64,000 nt of DNA from Acidobacteriota bacterium (GTDB taxonomy: Bacteria; Acidobacteriota; Thermoanaerobaculia; Multivoradales; Multivoraceae). Position numbers and translations under genes: made by a program. Position 1 is the first letter of the stretch; every line of letters starts with the position of its first letter. Shown one piece after another: positions 44,834 to 51,827 of the stretch. The stretch covers positions 62,001-126,000 of the forward strand of contig QQVD01000037.1 of assembly GCA_003388555.1 (NCBI GenBank), given 5' to 3'. The notes under the pieces were generated by a model that was not told where the DNA came from, searched no databases, and saw only the letters and a program-made list of their open reading frames with translations.

Positions 44834-46096
44834 TCAGCGGGCGGCCCGACGCGGCGGCGCCGCGGCGAGCGCTTCGCGGGCCGCCTGGTGGTTCCATTCG
44901 GCGATGTAGAGGTGGGCGCCTTCGCCCTGGTGCCGGTTCGAGGTCCTCACCAGCCGACCACCATCGGGCGTCGGCACGGGCAGGCCGTCGAAGCCGTCGG
45001 TGGTGGTCACACGGACCGGCTCCTTGACTCCCTCGACGTCGACGATGAAGACCTCGAAGTTCGAGAAGCCGTGCTTGTTCGAGGCGAAGAGGATGTACTC
45101 GCCCGACGGATGCACGTAGGGAGCCCACGACATCGCACCGAAGTCGGTGATCTGCTTCTGGTCGCTGCCATCGGGTTTCATGCTCCAGACGTCGGCGATC
45201 AGGCCGGAGGTGTCGAAGCGTCGCCAGACGATGCGTTCGCCGTCGGGGAAGAAGAAGGGCCCGCCGTCGTAGCCGTCGGTGTGGGTGAGCCGGCGCTGAT
45301 CGCTTCCGTCGGCGCGCATGATGTACAGCTCGGCGAAGAAGCTGGGGTCGACCTCGAGCTGCCGCTGCTCCTCGGGCGAGAGGTCGCGGCCGTAGGCGTC
45401 GCGCATCGAGGAGAAGACGATCCATTCGCCGTCGGGTGAGTAGGCGCCCTCGGCGTCGTAGCCGCGAGCGTCGGTCAGGCGCCTCTGCTCGCCGCTCTCG
45501 GGATCGGCGACCCAGATGTCGAACTCGGGGTCGTAGTCCCACGAATAGCGCCGCTCCTCACCCGAGGCGCGGAACTCGAGCTCCGCCCGCTGGAGCTCCT
45601 CGGAAGCCGGGTCGTGGTGGGTCGACGCGTACAGCACGTTGCCGGTCCCCGGCTGGATGAAGGAGCAGGTCGTCTTGCCGATCCCCGGCGAGATGCGACG
45701 CGTCTCGCCGCTCTCGAGGTCGAGACGGTAGATCTGGTAGAACGGGTTGCCTTCCTCGCGCTCGGCCTGGAAGACCATCTGGCTGCCGTCGGGCGAGAAG
45801 TAGCCCTCGCCGGAGCGGCGACCCTCGAAGATCAGACGGCGGGTTCGGCTGAGGAAGCGGTCCTCCGCGTCGTCGGCTTCGCCTTCACCTGCAGTGGTGC
45901 CCGCCGGGGCGGCGAGGCCGCGGCCGTCGGAGGGGAAAGGCAGCAGCACCAACGCCGCCACCGCGGCGAGCATGGTGAGCGCTGCCGGCGTCGACGCGCA
46001 CCGCAGGGCGACACGGCCGAAGGGGGCACGGGAACCGTGTGACGGGCCGTGCGACGGAGTCAGCGGTGCGTGGGCGGATCTGCGTCTGGTGTTCAT
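44834..46096 (-). CDS. TolB-like PD40 beta-propeller protein
   Basis: A 420-residue exported protein. After a hydrophobic segment (LTMLAAVAALVLLPF) come WD40-like PD40 repeats, each built round a (Y/F)SPDG motif: GYFSPDGSQMVFQAEREEG, GAYSPDGEWIVFSSMRD, PFFFPDGERIVWRRFD and YVHPSGEYILFASNKH, with IMRADGSDQRRLT and SMKPDGSDQKQIT as the returning strands. This is a beta-propeller of about six blades. There is no catalytic motif. ATG 46096 is chosen because the upstream in-frame sequence is low-complexity. Located ahead of the M28 peptidase; it may deliver or recognise substrate for it, by inference. Confidence 0.8.
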   Translation of the reverse strand: MNTRRRSAHAPLTPSHGPSHGSRAPFGRVALRCASTPAALTMLAAVAALVLLPFPSDGRGLAAPAGTTAGEGEADDAEDRFLSRTRRLIFEGRRSGEGYFSPDGSQMVFQAEREEGNPFYQIYRLDLESGETRRISPGIGKTTCSFIQPGTGNVLYASTHHDPASEELQRAELEFRASGEERRYSWDYDPEFDIWVADPESGEQRRLTDARGYDAEGAYSPDGEWIVFSSMRDAYGRDLSPEEQRQLEVDPSFFAELYIMRADGSDQRRLTHTDGYDGGPFFFPDGERIVWRRFDTSGLIADVWSMKPDGSDQKQITDFGAMSWAPYVHPSGEYILFASNKHGFSNFEVFIVDVEGVKEPVRVTTTDGFDGLPVPTPDGGRLVRTSNRHQGEGAHLYIAEWNHQAAREALAAAPPRRAAR

Positions 46097-46308
46097 GCGT
46101 GCAGGGCCTCGCGGGCTCTCGGGGTTCGCCCCCGGCGACGGCGTGGCCAGGCGTCGCGCCGCTGCGTCGCCGAGGGACCGGGCCGTACTTTCGTCGTTGT
46201 CGGAAGACTCGATGCGACGCGGCTCGCGCCGGAGCTGCTGTCGCTGGCGCCCGACGCGGGGCGGCCCGGCCACGCCGGGTCGTTCGCCGGGCTCGGCGTC
46301 GCGCGATC

Positions 46309-46361
46309 AGTCTAGTACCCACGGAGCAGGCCGCGTCACGAACGCGTCACGAACGCGTCAC
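46309..46361 (-). promoter_or_regulatory. TAGACT element and three GCGTCAC repeats before the TolB-like gene
   Basis: On the minus strand TAGACT (46314-46309) lies upstream of the TolB-like/M28 pair. Immediately upstream are three exact heptamers, GCGTCAC on the plus strand at 46333-46339, 46344-46350 and 46355-46361, with an 11-base period. The first overlaps the -35 area (GTGACG at 46339-46334 on the minus strand, 19 bases from the -10-like site). One-turn spacing suggests a protein-binding array. Confidence 0.45.
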
Positions 46362-46407
46362 TAGCGCAATGCGCCGGCGCATGTTCCCGAGCGCGTCGAC
46401 GACGACT

Positions 46408-47730
46408 TCAGGCCCGCCGCGCCTCGACACCGATCTCCTGCACCAGCTCCGCGCCGTGCATCAGGTAGACACGGTTGGCGGTCGACATCACGACACAGGA
46501 GTGGTTGGGCACGATCTCGACGCGCTCGCCCACCTCCGGTCGCGGGCTCGACGACGGGATGCGGATCCACGCGTGCTCCTCGGAGAGGGTGTGCACCACG
46601 GCGCCGGGCCAGCCTCGGCGTGGGGCGCTCGCGTCGCCGCGCCGGTCGCGCGCCGGTTCGAGCAGCAGACCGTAGCCCGGCCAACCGGTCGGGTCGGCGC
46701 TCAGGTCCGAGGTCAGGACCTTCTTTCCTCCGTCGAGCAGGACGTGGTGCTCGTCGCCCCGGGTGCGCGAGGTGACCACCGTCAGCAGGACCGTGGCCGC
46801 ACACTGCTCGAGGTCGGCGACGCCGAGCGCCACCTGGGTCAGATCGTTGTAGACGTAGTTGCCGGGCCGGATCTCGTTCACCCGCAGCGAAGATCCGCTG
46901 CTCCCGGCAGCGGCCACTGCCGGCGGCGGATTCTCGAAGCACGACATTGTCGGAGTCGACCCGATGCTGAGGATCGGCGCCTCGGTCTCGAACAGCTCGC
47001 GCACCGTCTCGGCGGCCGCCACGGTGCGGTCGCGTTCCTCCTCGGCGATCCGCCGCAGCCGCTCCGCAGTCGACTCTCCGCCGGCCGCAGGGGCGCTGGC
47101 CACGCCGTAGGCGTGACCGGCGTGGGTCAGCACTCCGACCAGCCGCAGCCCGCGGGCGGCGCGAGCCGCCTCGGCGACGCTCACCAGCTCGCCGTCGTTC
47201 CACGCCACGCCGGCGCGGCCGTAGCCGGTGTCGATCTCGAGCAGCACCTCGAGCGGAGCCACGGCATGGTCACGCGCCACGCGGTCCGCGATCTCGACCC
47301 CACGCACGCTCTCGACGCAGCCGCGCAGCCGGCAGGCTCCCGACAGCTCGGCGACCCGCCGCCACTGGGCGGGGTCCGCCATCGAGTAGGCGATCAGCAG
47401 GTCGTCGAAGCGGCCGCGCACGAAGCTGGCCGCCTCGGCTGGTTTGGCGCAGGTCAGGCCGCGGGCGCCGTGCGCCAGCTGGCGGCCGGCGACGTAGCAC
47501 GAGCGGTGCGTCTTGACGTGGGGTCGCAGGGCGACGGACTGCGCTTCGGCGTGCGCCGCCATGGCGCCGAGGTTCGCTTCGAGCCGGTCGCGGTCGACCA
47601 GGATGGCGGGCGTGGTGAGGCGCCCGAGGTCGTCGAGCGCGTGGATCGCAGGGACTGGGGCCTTCGAGGCGTCGGGTGGATTCGAGGTGTTCGAGGTGTT
47701 CGAGGTGTTCGAGGGGGTCAAGGTGGTCAA
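46408..47730 (-). CDS. D-threonine aldolase / D-serine dehydratase-like PLP enzyme
   Basis: A 440-residue fold-type III PLP enzyme (alanine-racemase-like barrel plus a C-terminal metal-binding domain). LRPHVKTHRS contains the PLP lysine (K73); LLEIDTGYGRAG, GVLTHAGHAYG, IGSTPTMSCF and RPGNYVYND line the active site. The metal motif VPNHSCVV near the end matches the His-x-Cys pattern of this group, and HVLLDGGKKVLTSD is typical. Such enzymes cleave D-threonine or related beta-hydroxy-D-amino acids, or dehydrate D-serine. TTG 47730 overlaps the previous stop (TTGA) and sits inside a 9-bp repeat; TTG 47721 is an alternative. The first 20 residues (TSNTSNTSN) come from that repeat. Confidence 0.78.
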   Translation of the reverse strand: MTTLTPSNTSNTSNTSNPPDASKAPVPAIHALDDLGRLTTPAILVDRDRLEANLGAMAAHAEAQSVALRPHVKTHRSCYVAGRQLAHGARGLTCAKPAEAASFVRGRFDDLLIAYSMADPAQWRRVAELSGACRLRGCVESVRGVEIADRVARDHAVAPLEVLLEIDTGYGRAGVAWNDGELVSVAEAARAARGLRLVGVLTHAGHAYGVASAPAAGGESTAERLRRIAEEERDRTVAAAETVRELFETEAPILSIGSTPTMSCFENPPPAVAAAGSSGSSLRVNEIRPGNYVYNDLTQVALGVADLEQCAATVLLTVVTSRTRGDEHHVLLDGGKKVLTSDLSADPTGWPGYGLLLEPARDRRGDASAPRRGWPGAVVHTLSEEHAWIRIPSSSPRPEVGERVEIVPNHSCVVMSTANRVYLMHGAELVQEIGVEARRA

Positions 47731-47734
47731 GGTG
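47681..47734 (-). repeat. 9-bp tandem array at the start of the PLP-enzyme gene
   Basis: Six related 9-base units: TTCGAGGTG three times (47681-47707), TTCGAGGGG once (47708-47716) and GTCAAGGTG twice (47717-47734) on the plus strand. Read on the coding strand, the two GTCAAGGTG units each supply a TTG with TGA shifted by one base, so the array itself carries the overlapping stop and both candidate start codons. Confidence 0.85.
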
Positions 47735-48815
47735 GATCTCCGGCCGCGCCCCGGGACCGGTCGGTGGATCGCTGTGCCGCCGCGCGGCGCAGCGCCCGCG
47801 GCAGACCGGCGAGGAAGCCCAGCCCGTAGGCGGCGTGGATGATCGGGTAGATCGCGACCAGACGCAAGCGGCAGCCGGCGTCGCGCCCGACCGATGCGGC
47901 GCTGATCCCGAGCAGAGCCAGGTAGAGGGCAAGGGGCAGGGACCAGGGAGGCCAGGCCAGGGTCGCCGGCAGGGTCGCCAGGTAGAGCACGAACCCGGCC
48001 GGCGCCAGGTGGCGTGGCCGGGCTCCGGAGGCCACCTTGCGCAGCACCGCCGGCTTGAAGAGTCCGTACTGGAAGTACTGTCGGAACAGCCCTGCGGGGG
48101 TGTCCCGCGGGTAGTAGTGGAGGCGGATGTCCGGGCTCTGGTGGATGCGCAGGCCGTGGCGGCGGGCGCGGTAGTGGAACTCGTCGTCCTGGTTGCGGGT
48201 CAGCTCGACGTCGAAGCCGCCGATGCGCTCGAAGATCTCGCGCCGCCAGGCACCGAAGGCGACGCTGTCGGTTTCGCCCCGGTAGTCGATCTGGTGGACG
48301 CGGCTGCCGCCGATCGCGAACCGCGAGCAGATCGCCTGGCCGACGGCGTCCTGGAAGCGGTTGCGCGCCGCCACCCGGTAGGGCCCGCCGACGATGTCGG
48401 CGCCGGTCTGCTCGAAGGCCTCGACGATCTTCTCCAGGTAGTCCGACTCGTAGCGCGAATGGGCGTCCAGGCGCACGACGAAGTCGTGCTTCGCCGCGGC
48501 GATGCCACGATTGAGCGCCCACGGCACGGTGTGCTCCGGGTTGTCCAGCACCCGGAAGTGGCGCTCCCCGGTAGCGCCGAGACCCTTGCGCTCGAGATAG
48601 CGCTGGCGCAACGCCGAGAGCCGCTCGCGGGTACCGTCGCGCGATGCGCCGTCGATGAACAACAGCTCGACCGCCTCGGCCGGGTAGGTCTGTGCGACGA
48701 GAGACTCGACCAGTTGGTCGACGTAGTCGATCTCGTCGCGCAGCGGGATCACCACCGAGAGGGCCGGGACGGCGCCCGTTGCGGTGGACTTCGCCGTGTC
48801 GCCGGTGGCCGTCAT
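47727..48815 (-). CDS. Family 2 glycosyltransferase (ExoA-like)
   Basis: A 362-residue GT-A glycosyltransferase. ALSVVIPLRDEIDYVDQLVESL is the nucleotide-binding start, LLFIDGASRDGTRERL holds an acidic motif, VVRLDAHSRYESDYLEKIVEAF carries the DxH/DxD-type metal site, and RNQDDEFHYRARRHG is the base region typical of ExoA-like succinoglycan glycosyltransferases. Two or three hydrophobic helices near the end (VLYLATLPATLAWPPWSLPLALYLALLG region) anchor it to the membrane. ATG 48815 overlaps the stop of the upstream glycosyltransferase (ATGA). Likely part of exopolysaccharide or glycolipid synthesis together with its neighbours; donor and acceptor sugars are unknown. Confidence 0.85.
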   Translation of the reverse strand: MTATGDTAKSTATGAVPALSVVIPLRDEIDYVDQLVESLVAQTYPAEAVELLFIDGASRDGTRERLSALRQRYLERKGLGATGERHFRVLDNPEHTVPWALNRGIAAAKHDFVVRLDAHSRYESDYLEKIVEAFEQTGADIVGGPYRVAARNRFQDAVGQAICSRFAIGGSRVHQIDYRGETDSVAFGAWRREIFERIGGFDVELTRNQDDEFHYRARRHGLRIHQSPDIRLHYYPRDTPAGLFRQYFQYGLFKPAVLRKVASGARPRHLAPAGFVLYLATLPATLAWPPWSLPLALYLALLGISAASVGRDAGCRLRLVAIYPIIHAAYGLGFLAGLPRALRRAAAQRSTDRSRGAAGDPP

Positions 48816-49903
48816 GGCGCTGACTCCGTAGCCCTGCCGAGCAGTAGCCGGCGCCACGCCTGGCGCACCCTCTCGGCATCAAAGTCGTCGGCCTTGCGCC
48901 GTGCCGCTCGGCTCACACTCAGCGCCACGTCGGGGCGCTCTATGAGGCGCTCCACCGAGGCCGCCATCGCGGCGTCGTCACCGGCAGGCACCAGCAGGCC
49001 GTCGACGCCGTCCTCGATCAGATAGGGGATCCCCCCGACGGCGGTGGAGACCACCGGCAGCCCGAGCGCCATCGCTTCGACCACGCTCACCGGTGCGTTG
49101 TCGACGGTGGTGGTGTTGAGGAACACGTCGTAGTCCCGGGAGAGTCGGCGCCACGCCTCCGGCTCGAGTCGACCCGTCATCCGCAGCCGCGCCGCGACGC
49201 CCATCCGATCCGCCAGTGCCCGCACCCGTTCGGCGCTGCCGTCCTTGTCCGGGCCCACCATGCAGAGTGTCGCATCCGGGTGGCGCTGGTCCAGGCGTGC
49301 CAGGACCCGGACCGCCATCTCGGGGTCGTAGAGGCGGTCCAGCGCCCGCACCCAGAGCAGGCGAGCCCTCGGGCGTGGGCGCTCGGCGAAGTCGTATCGC
49401 TCCAGGGCCAAGGGGTTGGGGATCACCTTCGCGGGATGTCCGTGTCGCGCGAAAACCGCCTGCAGGTAGGGGCTCGGCGCGACGATCGCCCAGGCACCGG
49501 AGAAGAGCCGGCGGGATCGCCGCGGCGATCGAGCCAGCCGCTCAGCGAGCGCTCCGCCGTGCACGATCGGCACGTAGCGGATGCCGAGCCGCCGGCAGAG
49601 AGCGCCGAGGATCACCGCGTAGTGGAAGGCGCGGGTGCTGTAGGTGTCGATGAGCACGAAGTCGCAGCGCCGCTCGCGCCACAACACCCGGACCATGTCG
49701 AGCAGTCGGAGCGCCTGGTTGTGCTGGTCGGAGGCGGTGACCACGTGGAAGTCACCACGCAGCAGCTCGGCGAGAGAGTCGATCACCGTCGGCGTGCGGT
49801 CGTGCGCCTGCAGGCGGTTGCCGAAGTAGGCGAGGGAAGCGGCGGCCCGCTCCGGTGCGCCGGGCGGCGTCGCCCGCCTCGCGTCCTCGGCTCGCGGACT
49901 CAC
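48812..49903 (-). CDS. Family 4 glycosyltransferase
   Basis: A 363-residue GT-B glycosyltransferase of the WbaZ/RfaG kind. The donor-binding half has LLWVRALDRLYDPEMAVRVL, ATLCMVGPDKDGS, MTGRLEPEAWRRL, DVFLNTTTVDNAPVSVVEAM and VVSTAVGGIPYLIEDGVDGLLV, with the E-x7-E-type motif (SVVEAMALGLPVVST). The N-terminal half is variable (YFGNRLQAHDRTPTVIDSL). GTG 49903 overlaps the stop of the PaaK-like gene (GTGA). It should act at the cytoplasmic face on a lipid-linked acceptor. Confidence 0.85.
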   Translation of the reverse strand: MSPRAEDARRATPPGAPERAAASLAYFGNRLQAHDRTPTVIDSLAELLRGDFHVVTASDQHNQALRLLDMVRVLWRERRCDFVLIDTYSTRAFHYAVILGALCRRLGIRYVPIVHGGALAERLARSPRRSRRLFSGAWAIVAPSPYLQAVFARHGHPAKVIPNPLALERYDFAERPRPRARLLWVRALDRLYDPEMAVRVLARLDQRHPDATLCMVGPDKDGSAERVRALADRMGVAARLRMTGRLEPEAWRRLSRDYDVFLNTTTVDNAPVSVVEAMALGLPVVSTAVGGIPYLIEDGVDGLLVPAGDDAAMAASVERLIERPDVALSVSRAARRKADDFDAERVRQAWRRLLLGRATESAP

Positions 49904-51372
49904 TCGTCGGCCAGCGCCGCGTCGACGTCGCGGTGCGCTGTTCCCGTATCGACCACCCGCTGGATCTCCTCGGGCGTGAGCCGGCTCACCACCGCACGCA
50001 TCTTGCCTGCGGCGGTGCGCTCGATGCTGGGCACCGGCTCGATCTCGATCCTGACCGACGGGCCGAGGGCCCGGGCCACCCGCCGCTGGATCTCACGCCC
50101 ACACGGCTCACCGAAGGCCTCGGTGCCCACGACCCGCACCCGGATGCGATCCAGGGCCTCCTGCACCACCTGTGCCTCGCGCACCCCGGGCAGATCGAGG
50201 AAGATGCGGTTGAAGCGCACCAGGCGACGTCCGTCGGGTGCGTAGACGGTGTCGTCGAGACGGCCGACGACCGATTCGAGGACCGGCAGGGGTCGGCCGC
50301 ACAGAGCCGGGCGGTCCGAGAGGGTCACCAGGTCGCCGACCCGGAAGCGGATCAGAGGCTGTCCGAAGCGGGTCAGGCCGGTGGCGAGGGCCTCGCCGGG
50401 CACGCCGGCGGCCTGCGGCCGCAGCCGATGGTCGACGCTCTCGAGGATGCCGAAGTCCGAGCTCGACAGGAGCTGACCGTGCTCGTTCTCGCTGGCGAAG
50501 AAGGCGTTCTCCACCGACGAGTACTCTTCGAACACGCGAGCCCCGAAGGCCTCTGCGATCACCGATCGCATCGGCCGGGTCAACGCTTCCGAGGTGGTGA
50601 TCACCGCTTCCAGCGTGGGTAGCTCGCGTCCCGGCTCGAGACCGGCCTCGAGAGCCAGCCGAGCGAGTTCATGGATCGAGCTCGCGTAGCCGGTCATCCA
50701 CACCGTGCGGTGACGGCGCAAGGCCGCGACGTAGGTCGGGGCCGTGCGGCGTGACAGATGGAAGGCCGAGAAGTACACCTGGCGCTCTACCGCGTTGTAG
50801 CGGTGGAAGGGGCCCGGGCTCTGCGGATCGGGCACGACGACGCGGCCGCTGAAGGTGGCTCGGGGTCGAGCAAAGCCGACGCCGGCCGGACCGCAGGAGC
50901 GCACCTCGCGCACCGCCAGAGATGTCCGGGCCTCCTCCCGCAGCAGGTGGATGCGCAGAGGAGTTCCGCTCGATCCCGAGGTGTGCACGACGATCTGCGA
51001 CTTCTGCCGCCGCCCATCGACCAGCAGCGACTCCGGTCGCGAGCGGACGGTCTCCTTCTCGAGCGGTGGCAGGTACACCAGGTCCTCGGGCTGGAAACGT
51101 TCGAGCTGCGGACGCTCGACGACGGTGCGCCAGGCTTCGCGGTAGTGCGGCACGTGATCGTAGGCGTGCACCAGCAGACGGCGCAGCTGCTCGGTCTGGT
51201 ACCGGCGCAGCTGGCCGGCGTCGAAGCGGTCCCGCTCCCGGAAGGCCCGCACCATCGCGGGGTAGCTTCCGGAGAAGCGCAGCCGGTGCCAGTACCAGCC
51301 GTAGGCGCTCACCCAGACGTGCTGCAGCGACGTCGGCGACCGGCGGTAGATCGTGTCGAGTAGCCCGGCCAT
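49900..51372 (-). CDS. PaaK/CapK-type phenylacetate-CoA ligase-like adenylating enzyme
   Basis: A 490-residue ANL-type enzyme of the PaaK/CapK branch. LVYLPPLEKETVRSRPES, VVHTSGSSGTPLRIHLLRE (ATP loop), MTGYASSIHELARLALEA, ITTSEALTRPMRSVIAEAFG, EEYSSVENAFFASE, LIRFRVGDLVTLSD and VGRLDDTVYAPDGRRL are family blocks. CapK-like members are common in polysaccharide gene clusters and seem to activate an acid for transfer to a sugar rather than phenylacetate. Here two glycosyltransferases follow at once. The ATG at 51372 is ten bases from a TAGACT -10-like element, so the message may have almost no leader. Confidence 0.82.
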   Translation of the reverse strand: MAGLLDTIYRRSPTSLQHVWVSAYGWYWHRLRFSGSYPAMVRAFRERDRFDAGQLRRYQTEQLRRLLVHAYDHVPHYREAWRTVVERPQLERFQPEDLVYLPPLEKETVRSRPESLLVDGRRQKSQIVVHTSGSSGTPLRIHLLREEARTSLAVREVRSCGPAGVGFARPRATFSGRVVVPDPQSPGPFHRYNAVERQVYFSAFHLSRRTAPTYVAALRRHRTVWMTGYASSIHELARLALEAGLEPGRELPTLEAVITTSEALTRPMRSVIAEAFGARVFEEYSSVENAFFASENEHGQLLSSSDFGILESVDHRLRPQAAGVPGEALATGLTRFGQPLIRFRVGDLVTLSDRPALCGRPLPVLESVVGRLDDTVYAPDGRRLVRFNRIFLDLPGVREAQVVQEALDRIRVRVVGTEAFGEPCGREIQRRVARALGPSVRIEIEPVPSIERTAAGKMRAVVSRLTPEEIQRVVDTGTAHRDVDAALADE

Positions 51373-51381
51373 GCCGCGATC

Positions 51382-51387
51382 AGTCTA
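51382..51387 (-). promoter_or_regulatory. TAGACT -10-like element before the PaaK-like gene
   Basis: On the minus strand CAATAGACTG ends 10 bases before the ATG at 51372. GCGACA at 51412-51407 is a possible -35 (19 bases away). Predicted transcription begins at or within a few bases of the start codon. Confidence 0.45.
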
Positions 51388-51430
51388 TTGCCGCGCCGGT
51401 GGCCGTTGTCGCCGGCCGCCGCCCCGGAGC

Positions 51431-51823
51431 TCAGTACGGCATGTCGTCGTCGCCGAGACCGAAGTGGTGGCCGAGCTCGTGCACCAGGGTGTCGCGGATC
51501 TCCTGGCGCACGTCGCGCTCGTCGTCGCAGGCGAGCAGGATCGATCTCCGGTAGAGCACCACCCGGTCGGGCAGCGCACCGGCGTAGTCGGAGCCTCGCT
51601 GGTCGAGCGACACTCCGTGGTAGAGCCCGAGCAGGTCGTCGCCCTCGTCGGCGCCCATGCCGACGACCTCGAGGTCCTCCGCCGAAGGCGTCTCCTCGAC
51701 CACCACGAAGACGTTGTCGAGCAGCTCGGCGAAGGCCGGCGGCAGGCGGGTCAGCTCCTGCTGCACGATGCGCTCGAAGCGGCGCGCGTCGATGCGCAGA
51801 GGGGAGCGGCGGGTCGGCGGCAC
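51431..51823 (-). CDS. Small zinc metallopeptidase-like protein (PF06262 type)
   Basis: A 130-residue minimal zincin. The active-site helix is TLVHELGHHFGLGDDD: H115, E116 and H119 give HExxH, with acidic residues at 124-126 where the third ligand is expected. FERIVQQELTRLPPAFAELLDNVFVVVEE matches the N-terminal helix-strand part of the family, and PDRVVLYRRSILLAC is the strand before the metal site. These single-domain proteins are common and their substrates are unknown. GTG 51823 starts 4 bases after the stop of the M14 gene, so the two are probably co-translated. Confidence 0.82.
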   Translation of the reverse strand: MPPTRRSPLRIDARRFERIVQQELTRLPPAFAELLDNVFVVVEETPSAEDLEVVGMGADEGDDLLGLYHGVSLDQRGSDYAGALPDRVVLYRRSILLACDDERDVRQEIRDTLVHELGHHFGLGDDDMPY

Positions 51824-51827
51824 GGGC

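Noticed and set aside
46097-46273. An N-terminal extension of the TolB-like protein to 46273.
   Set aside because: The extra residues are Arg/Pro-rich with no signal-peptide character; ATG 46096 precedes the hydrophobic segment directly.
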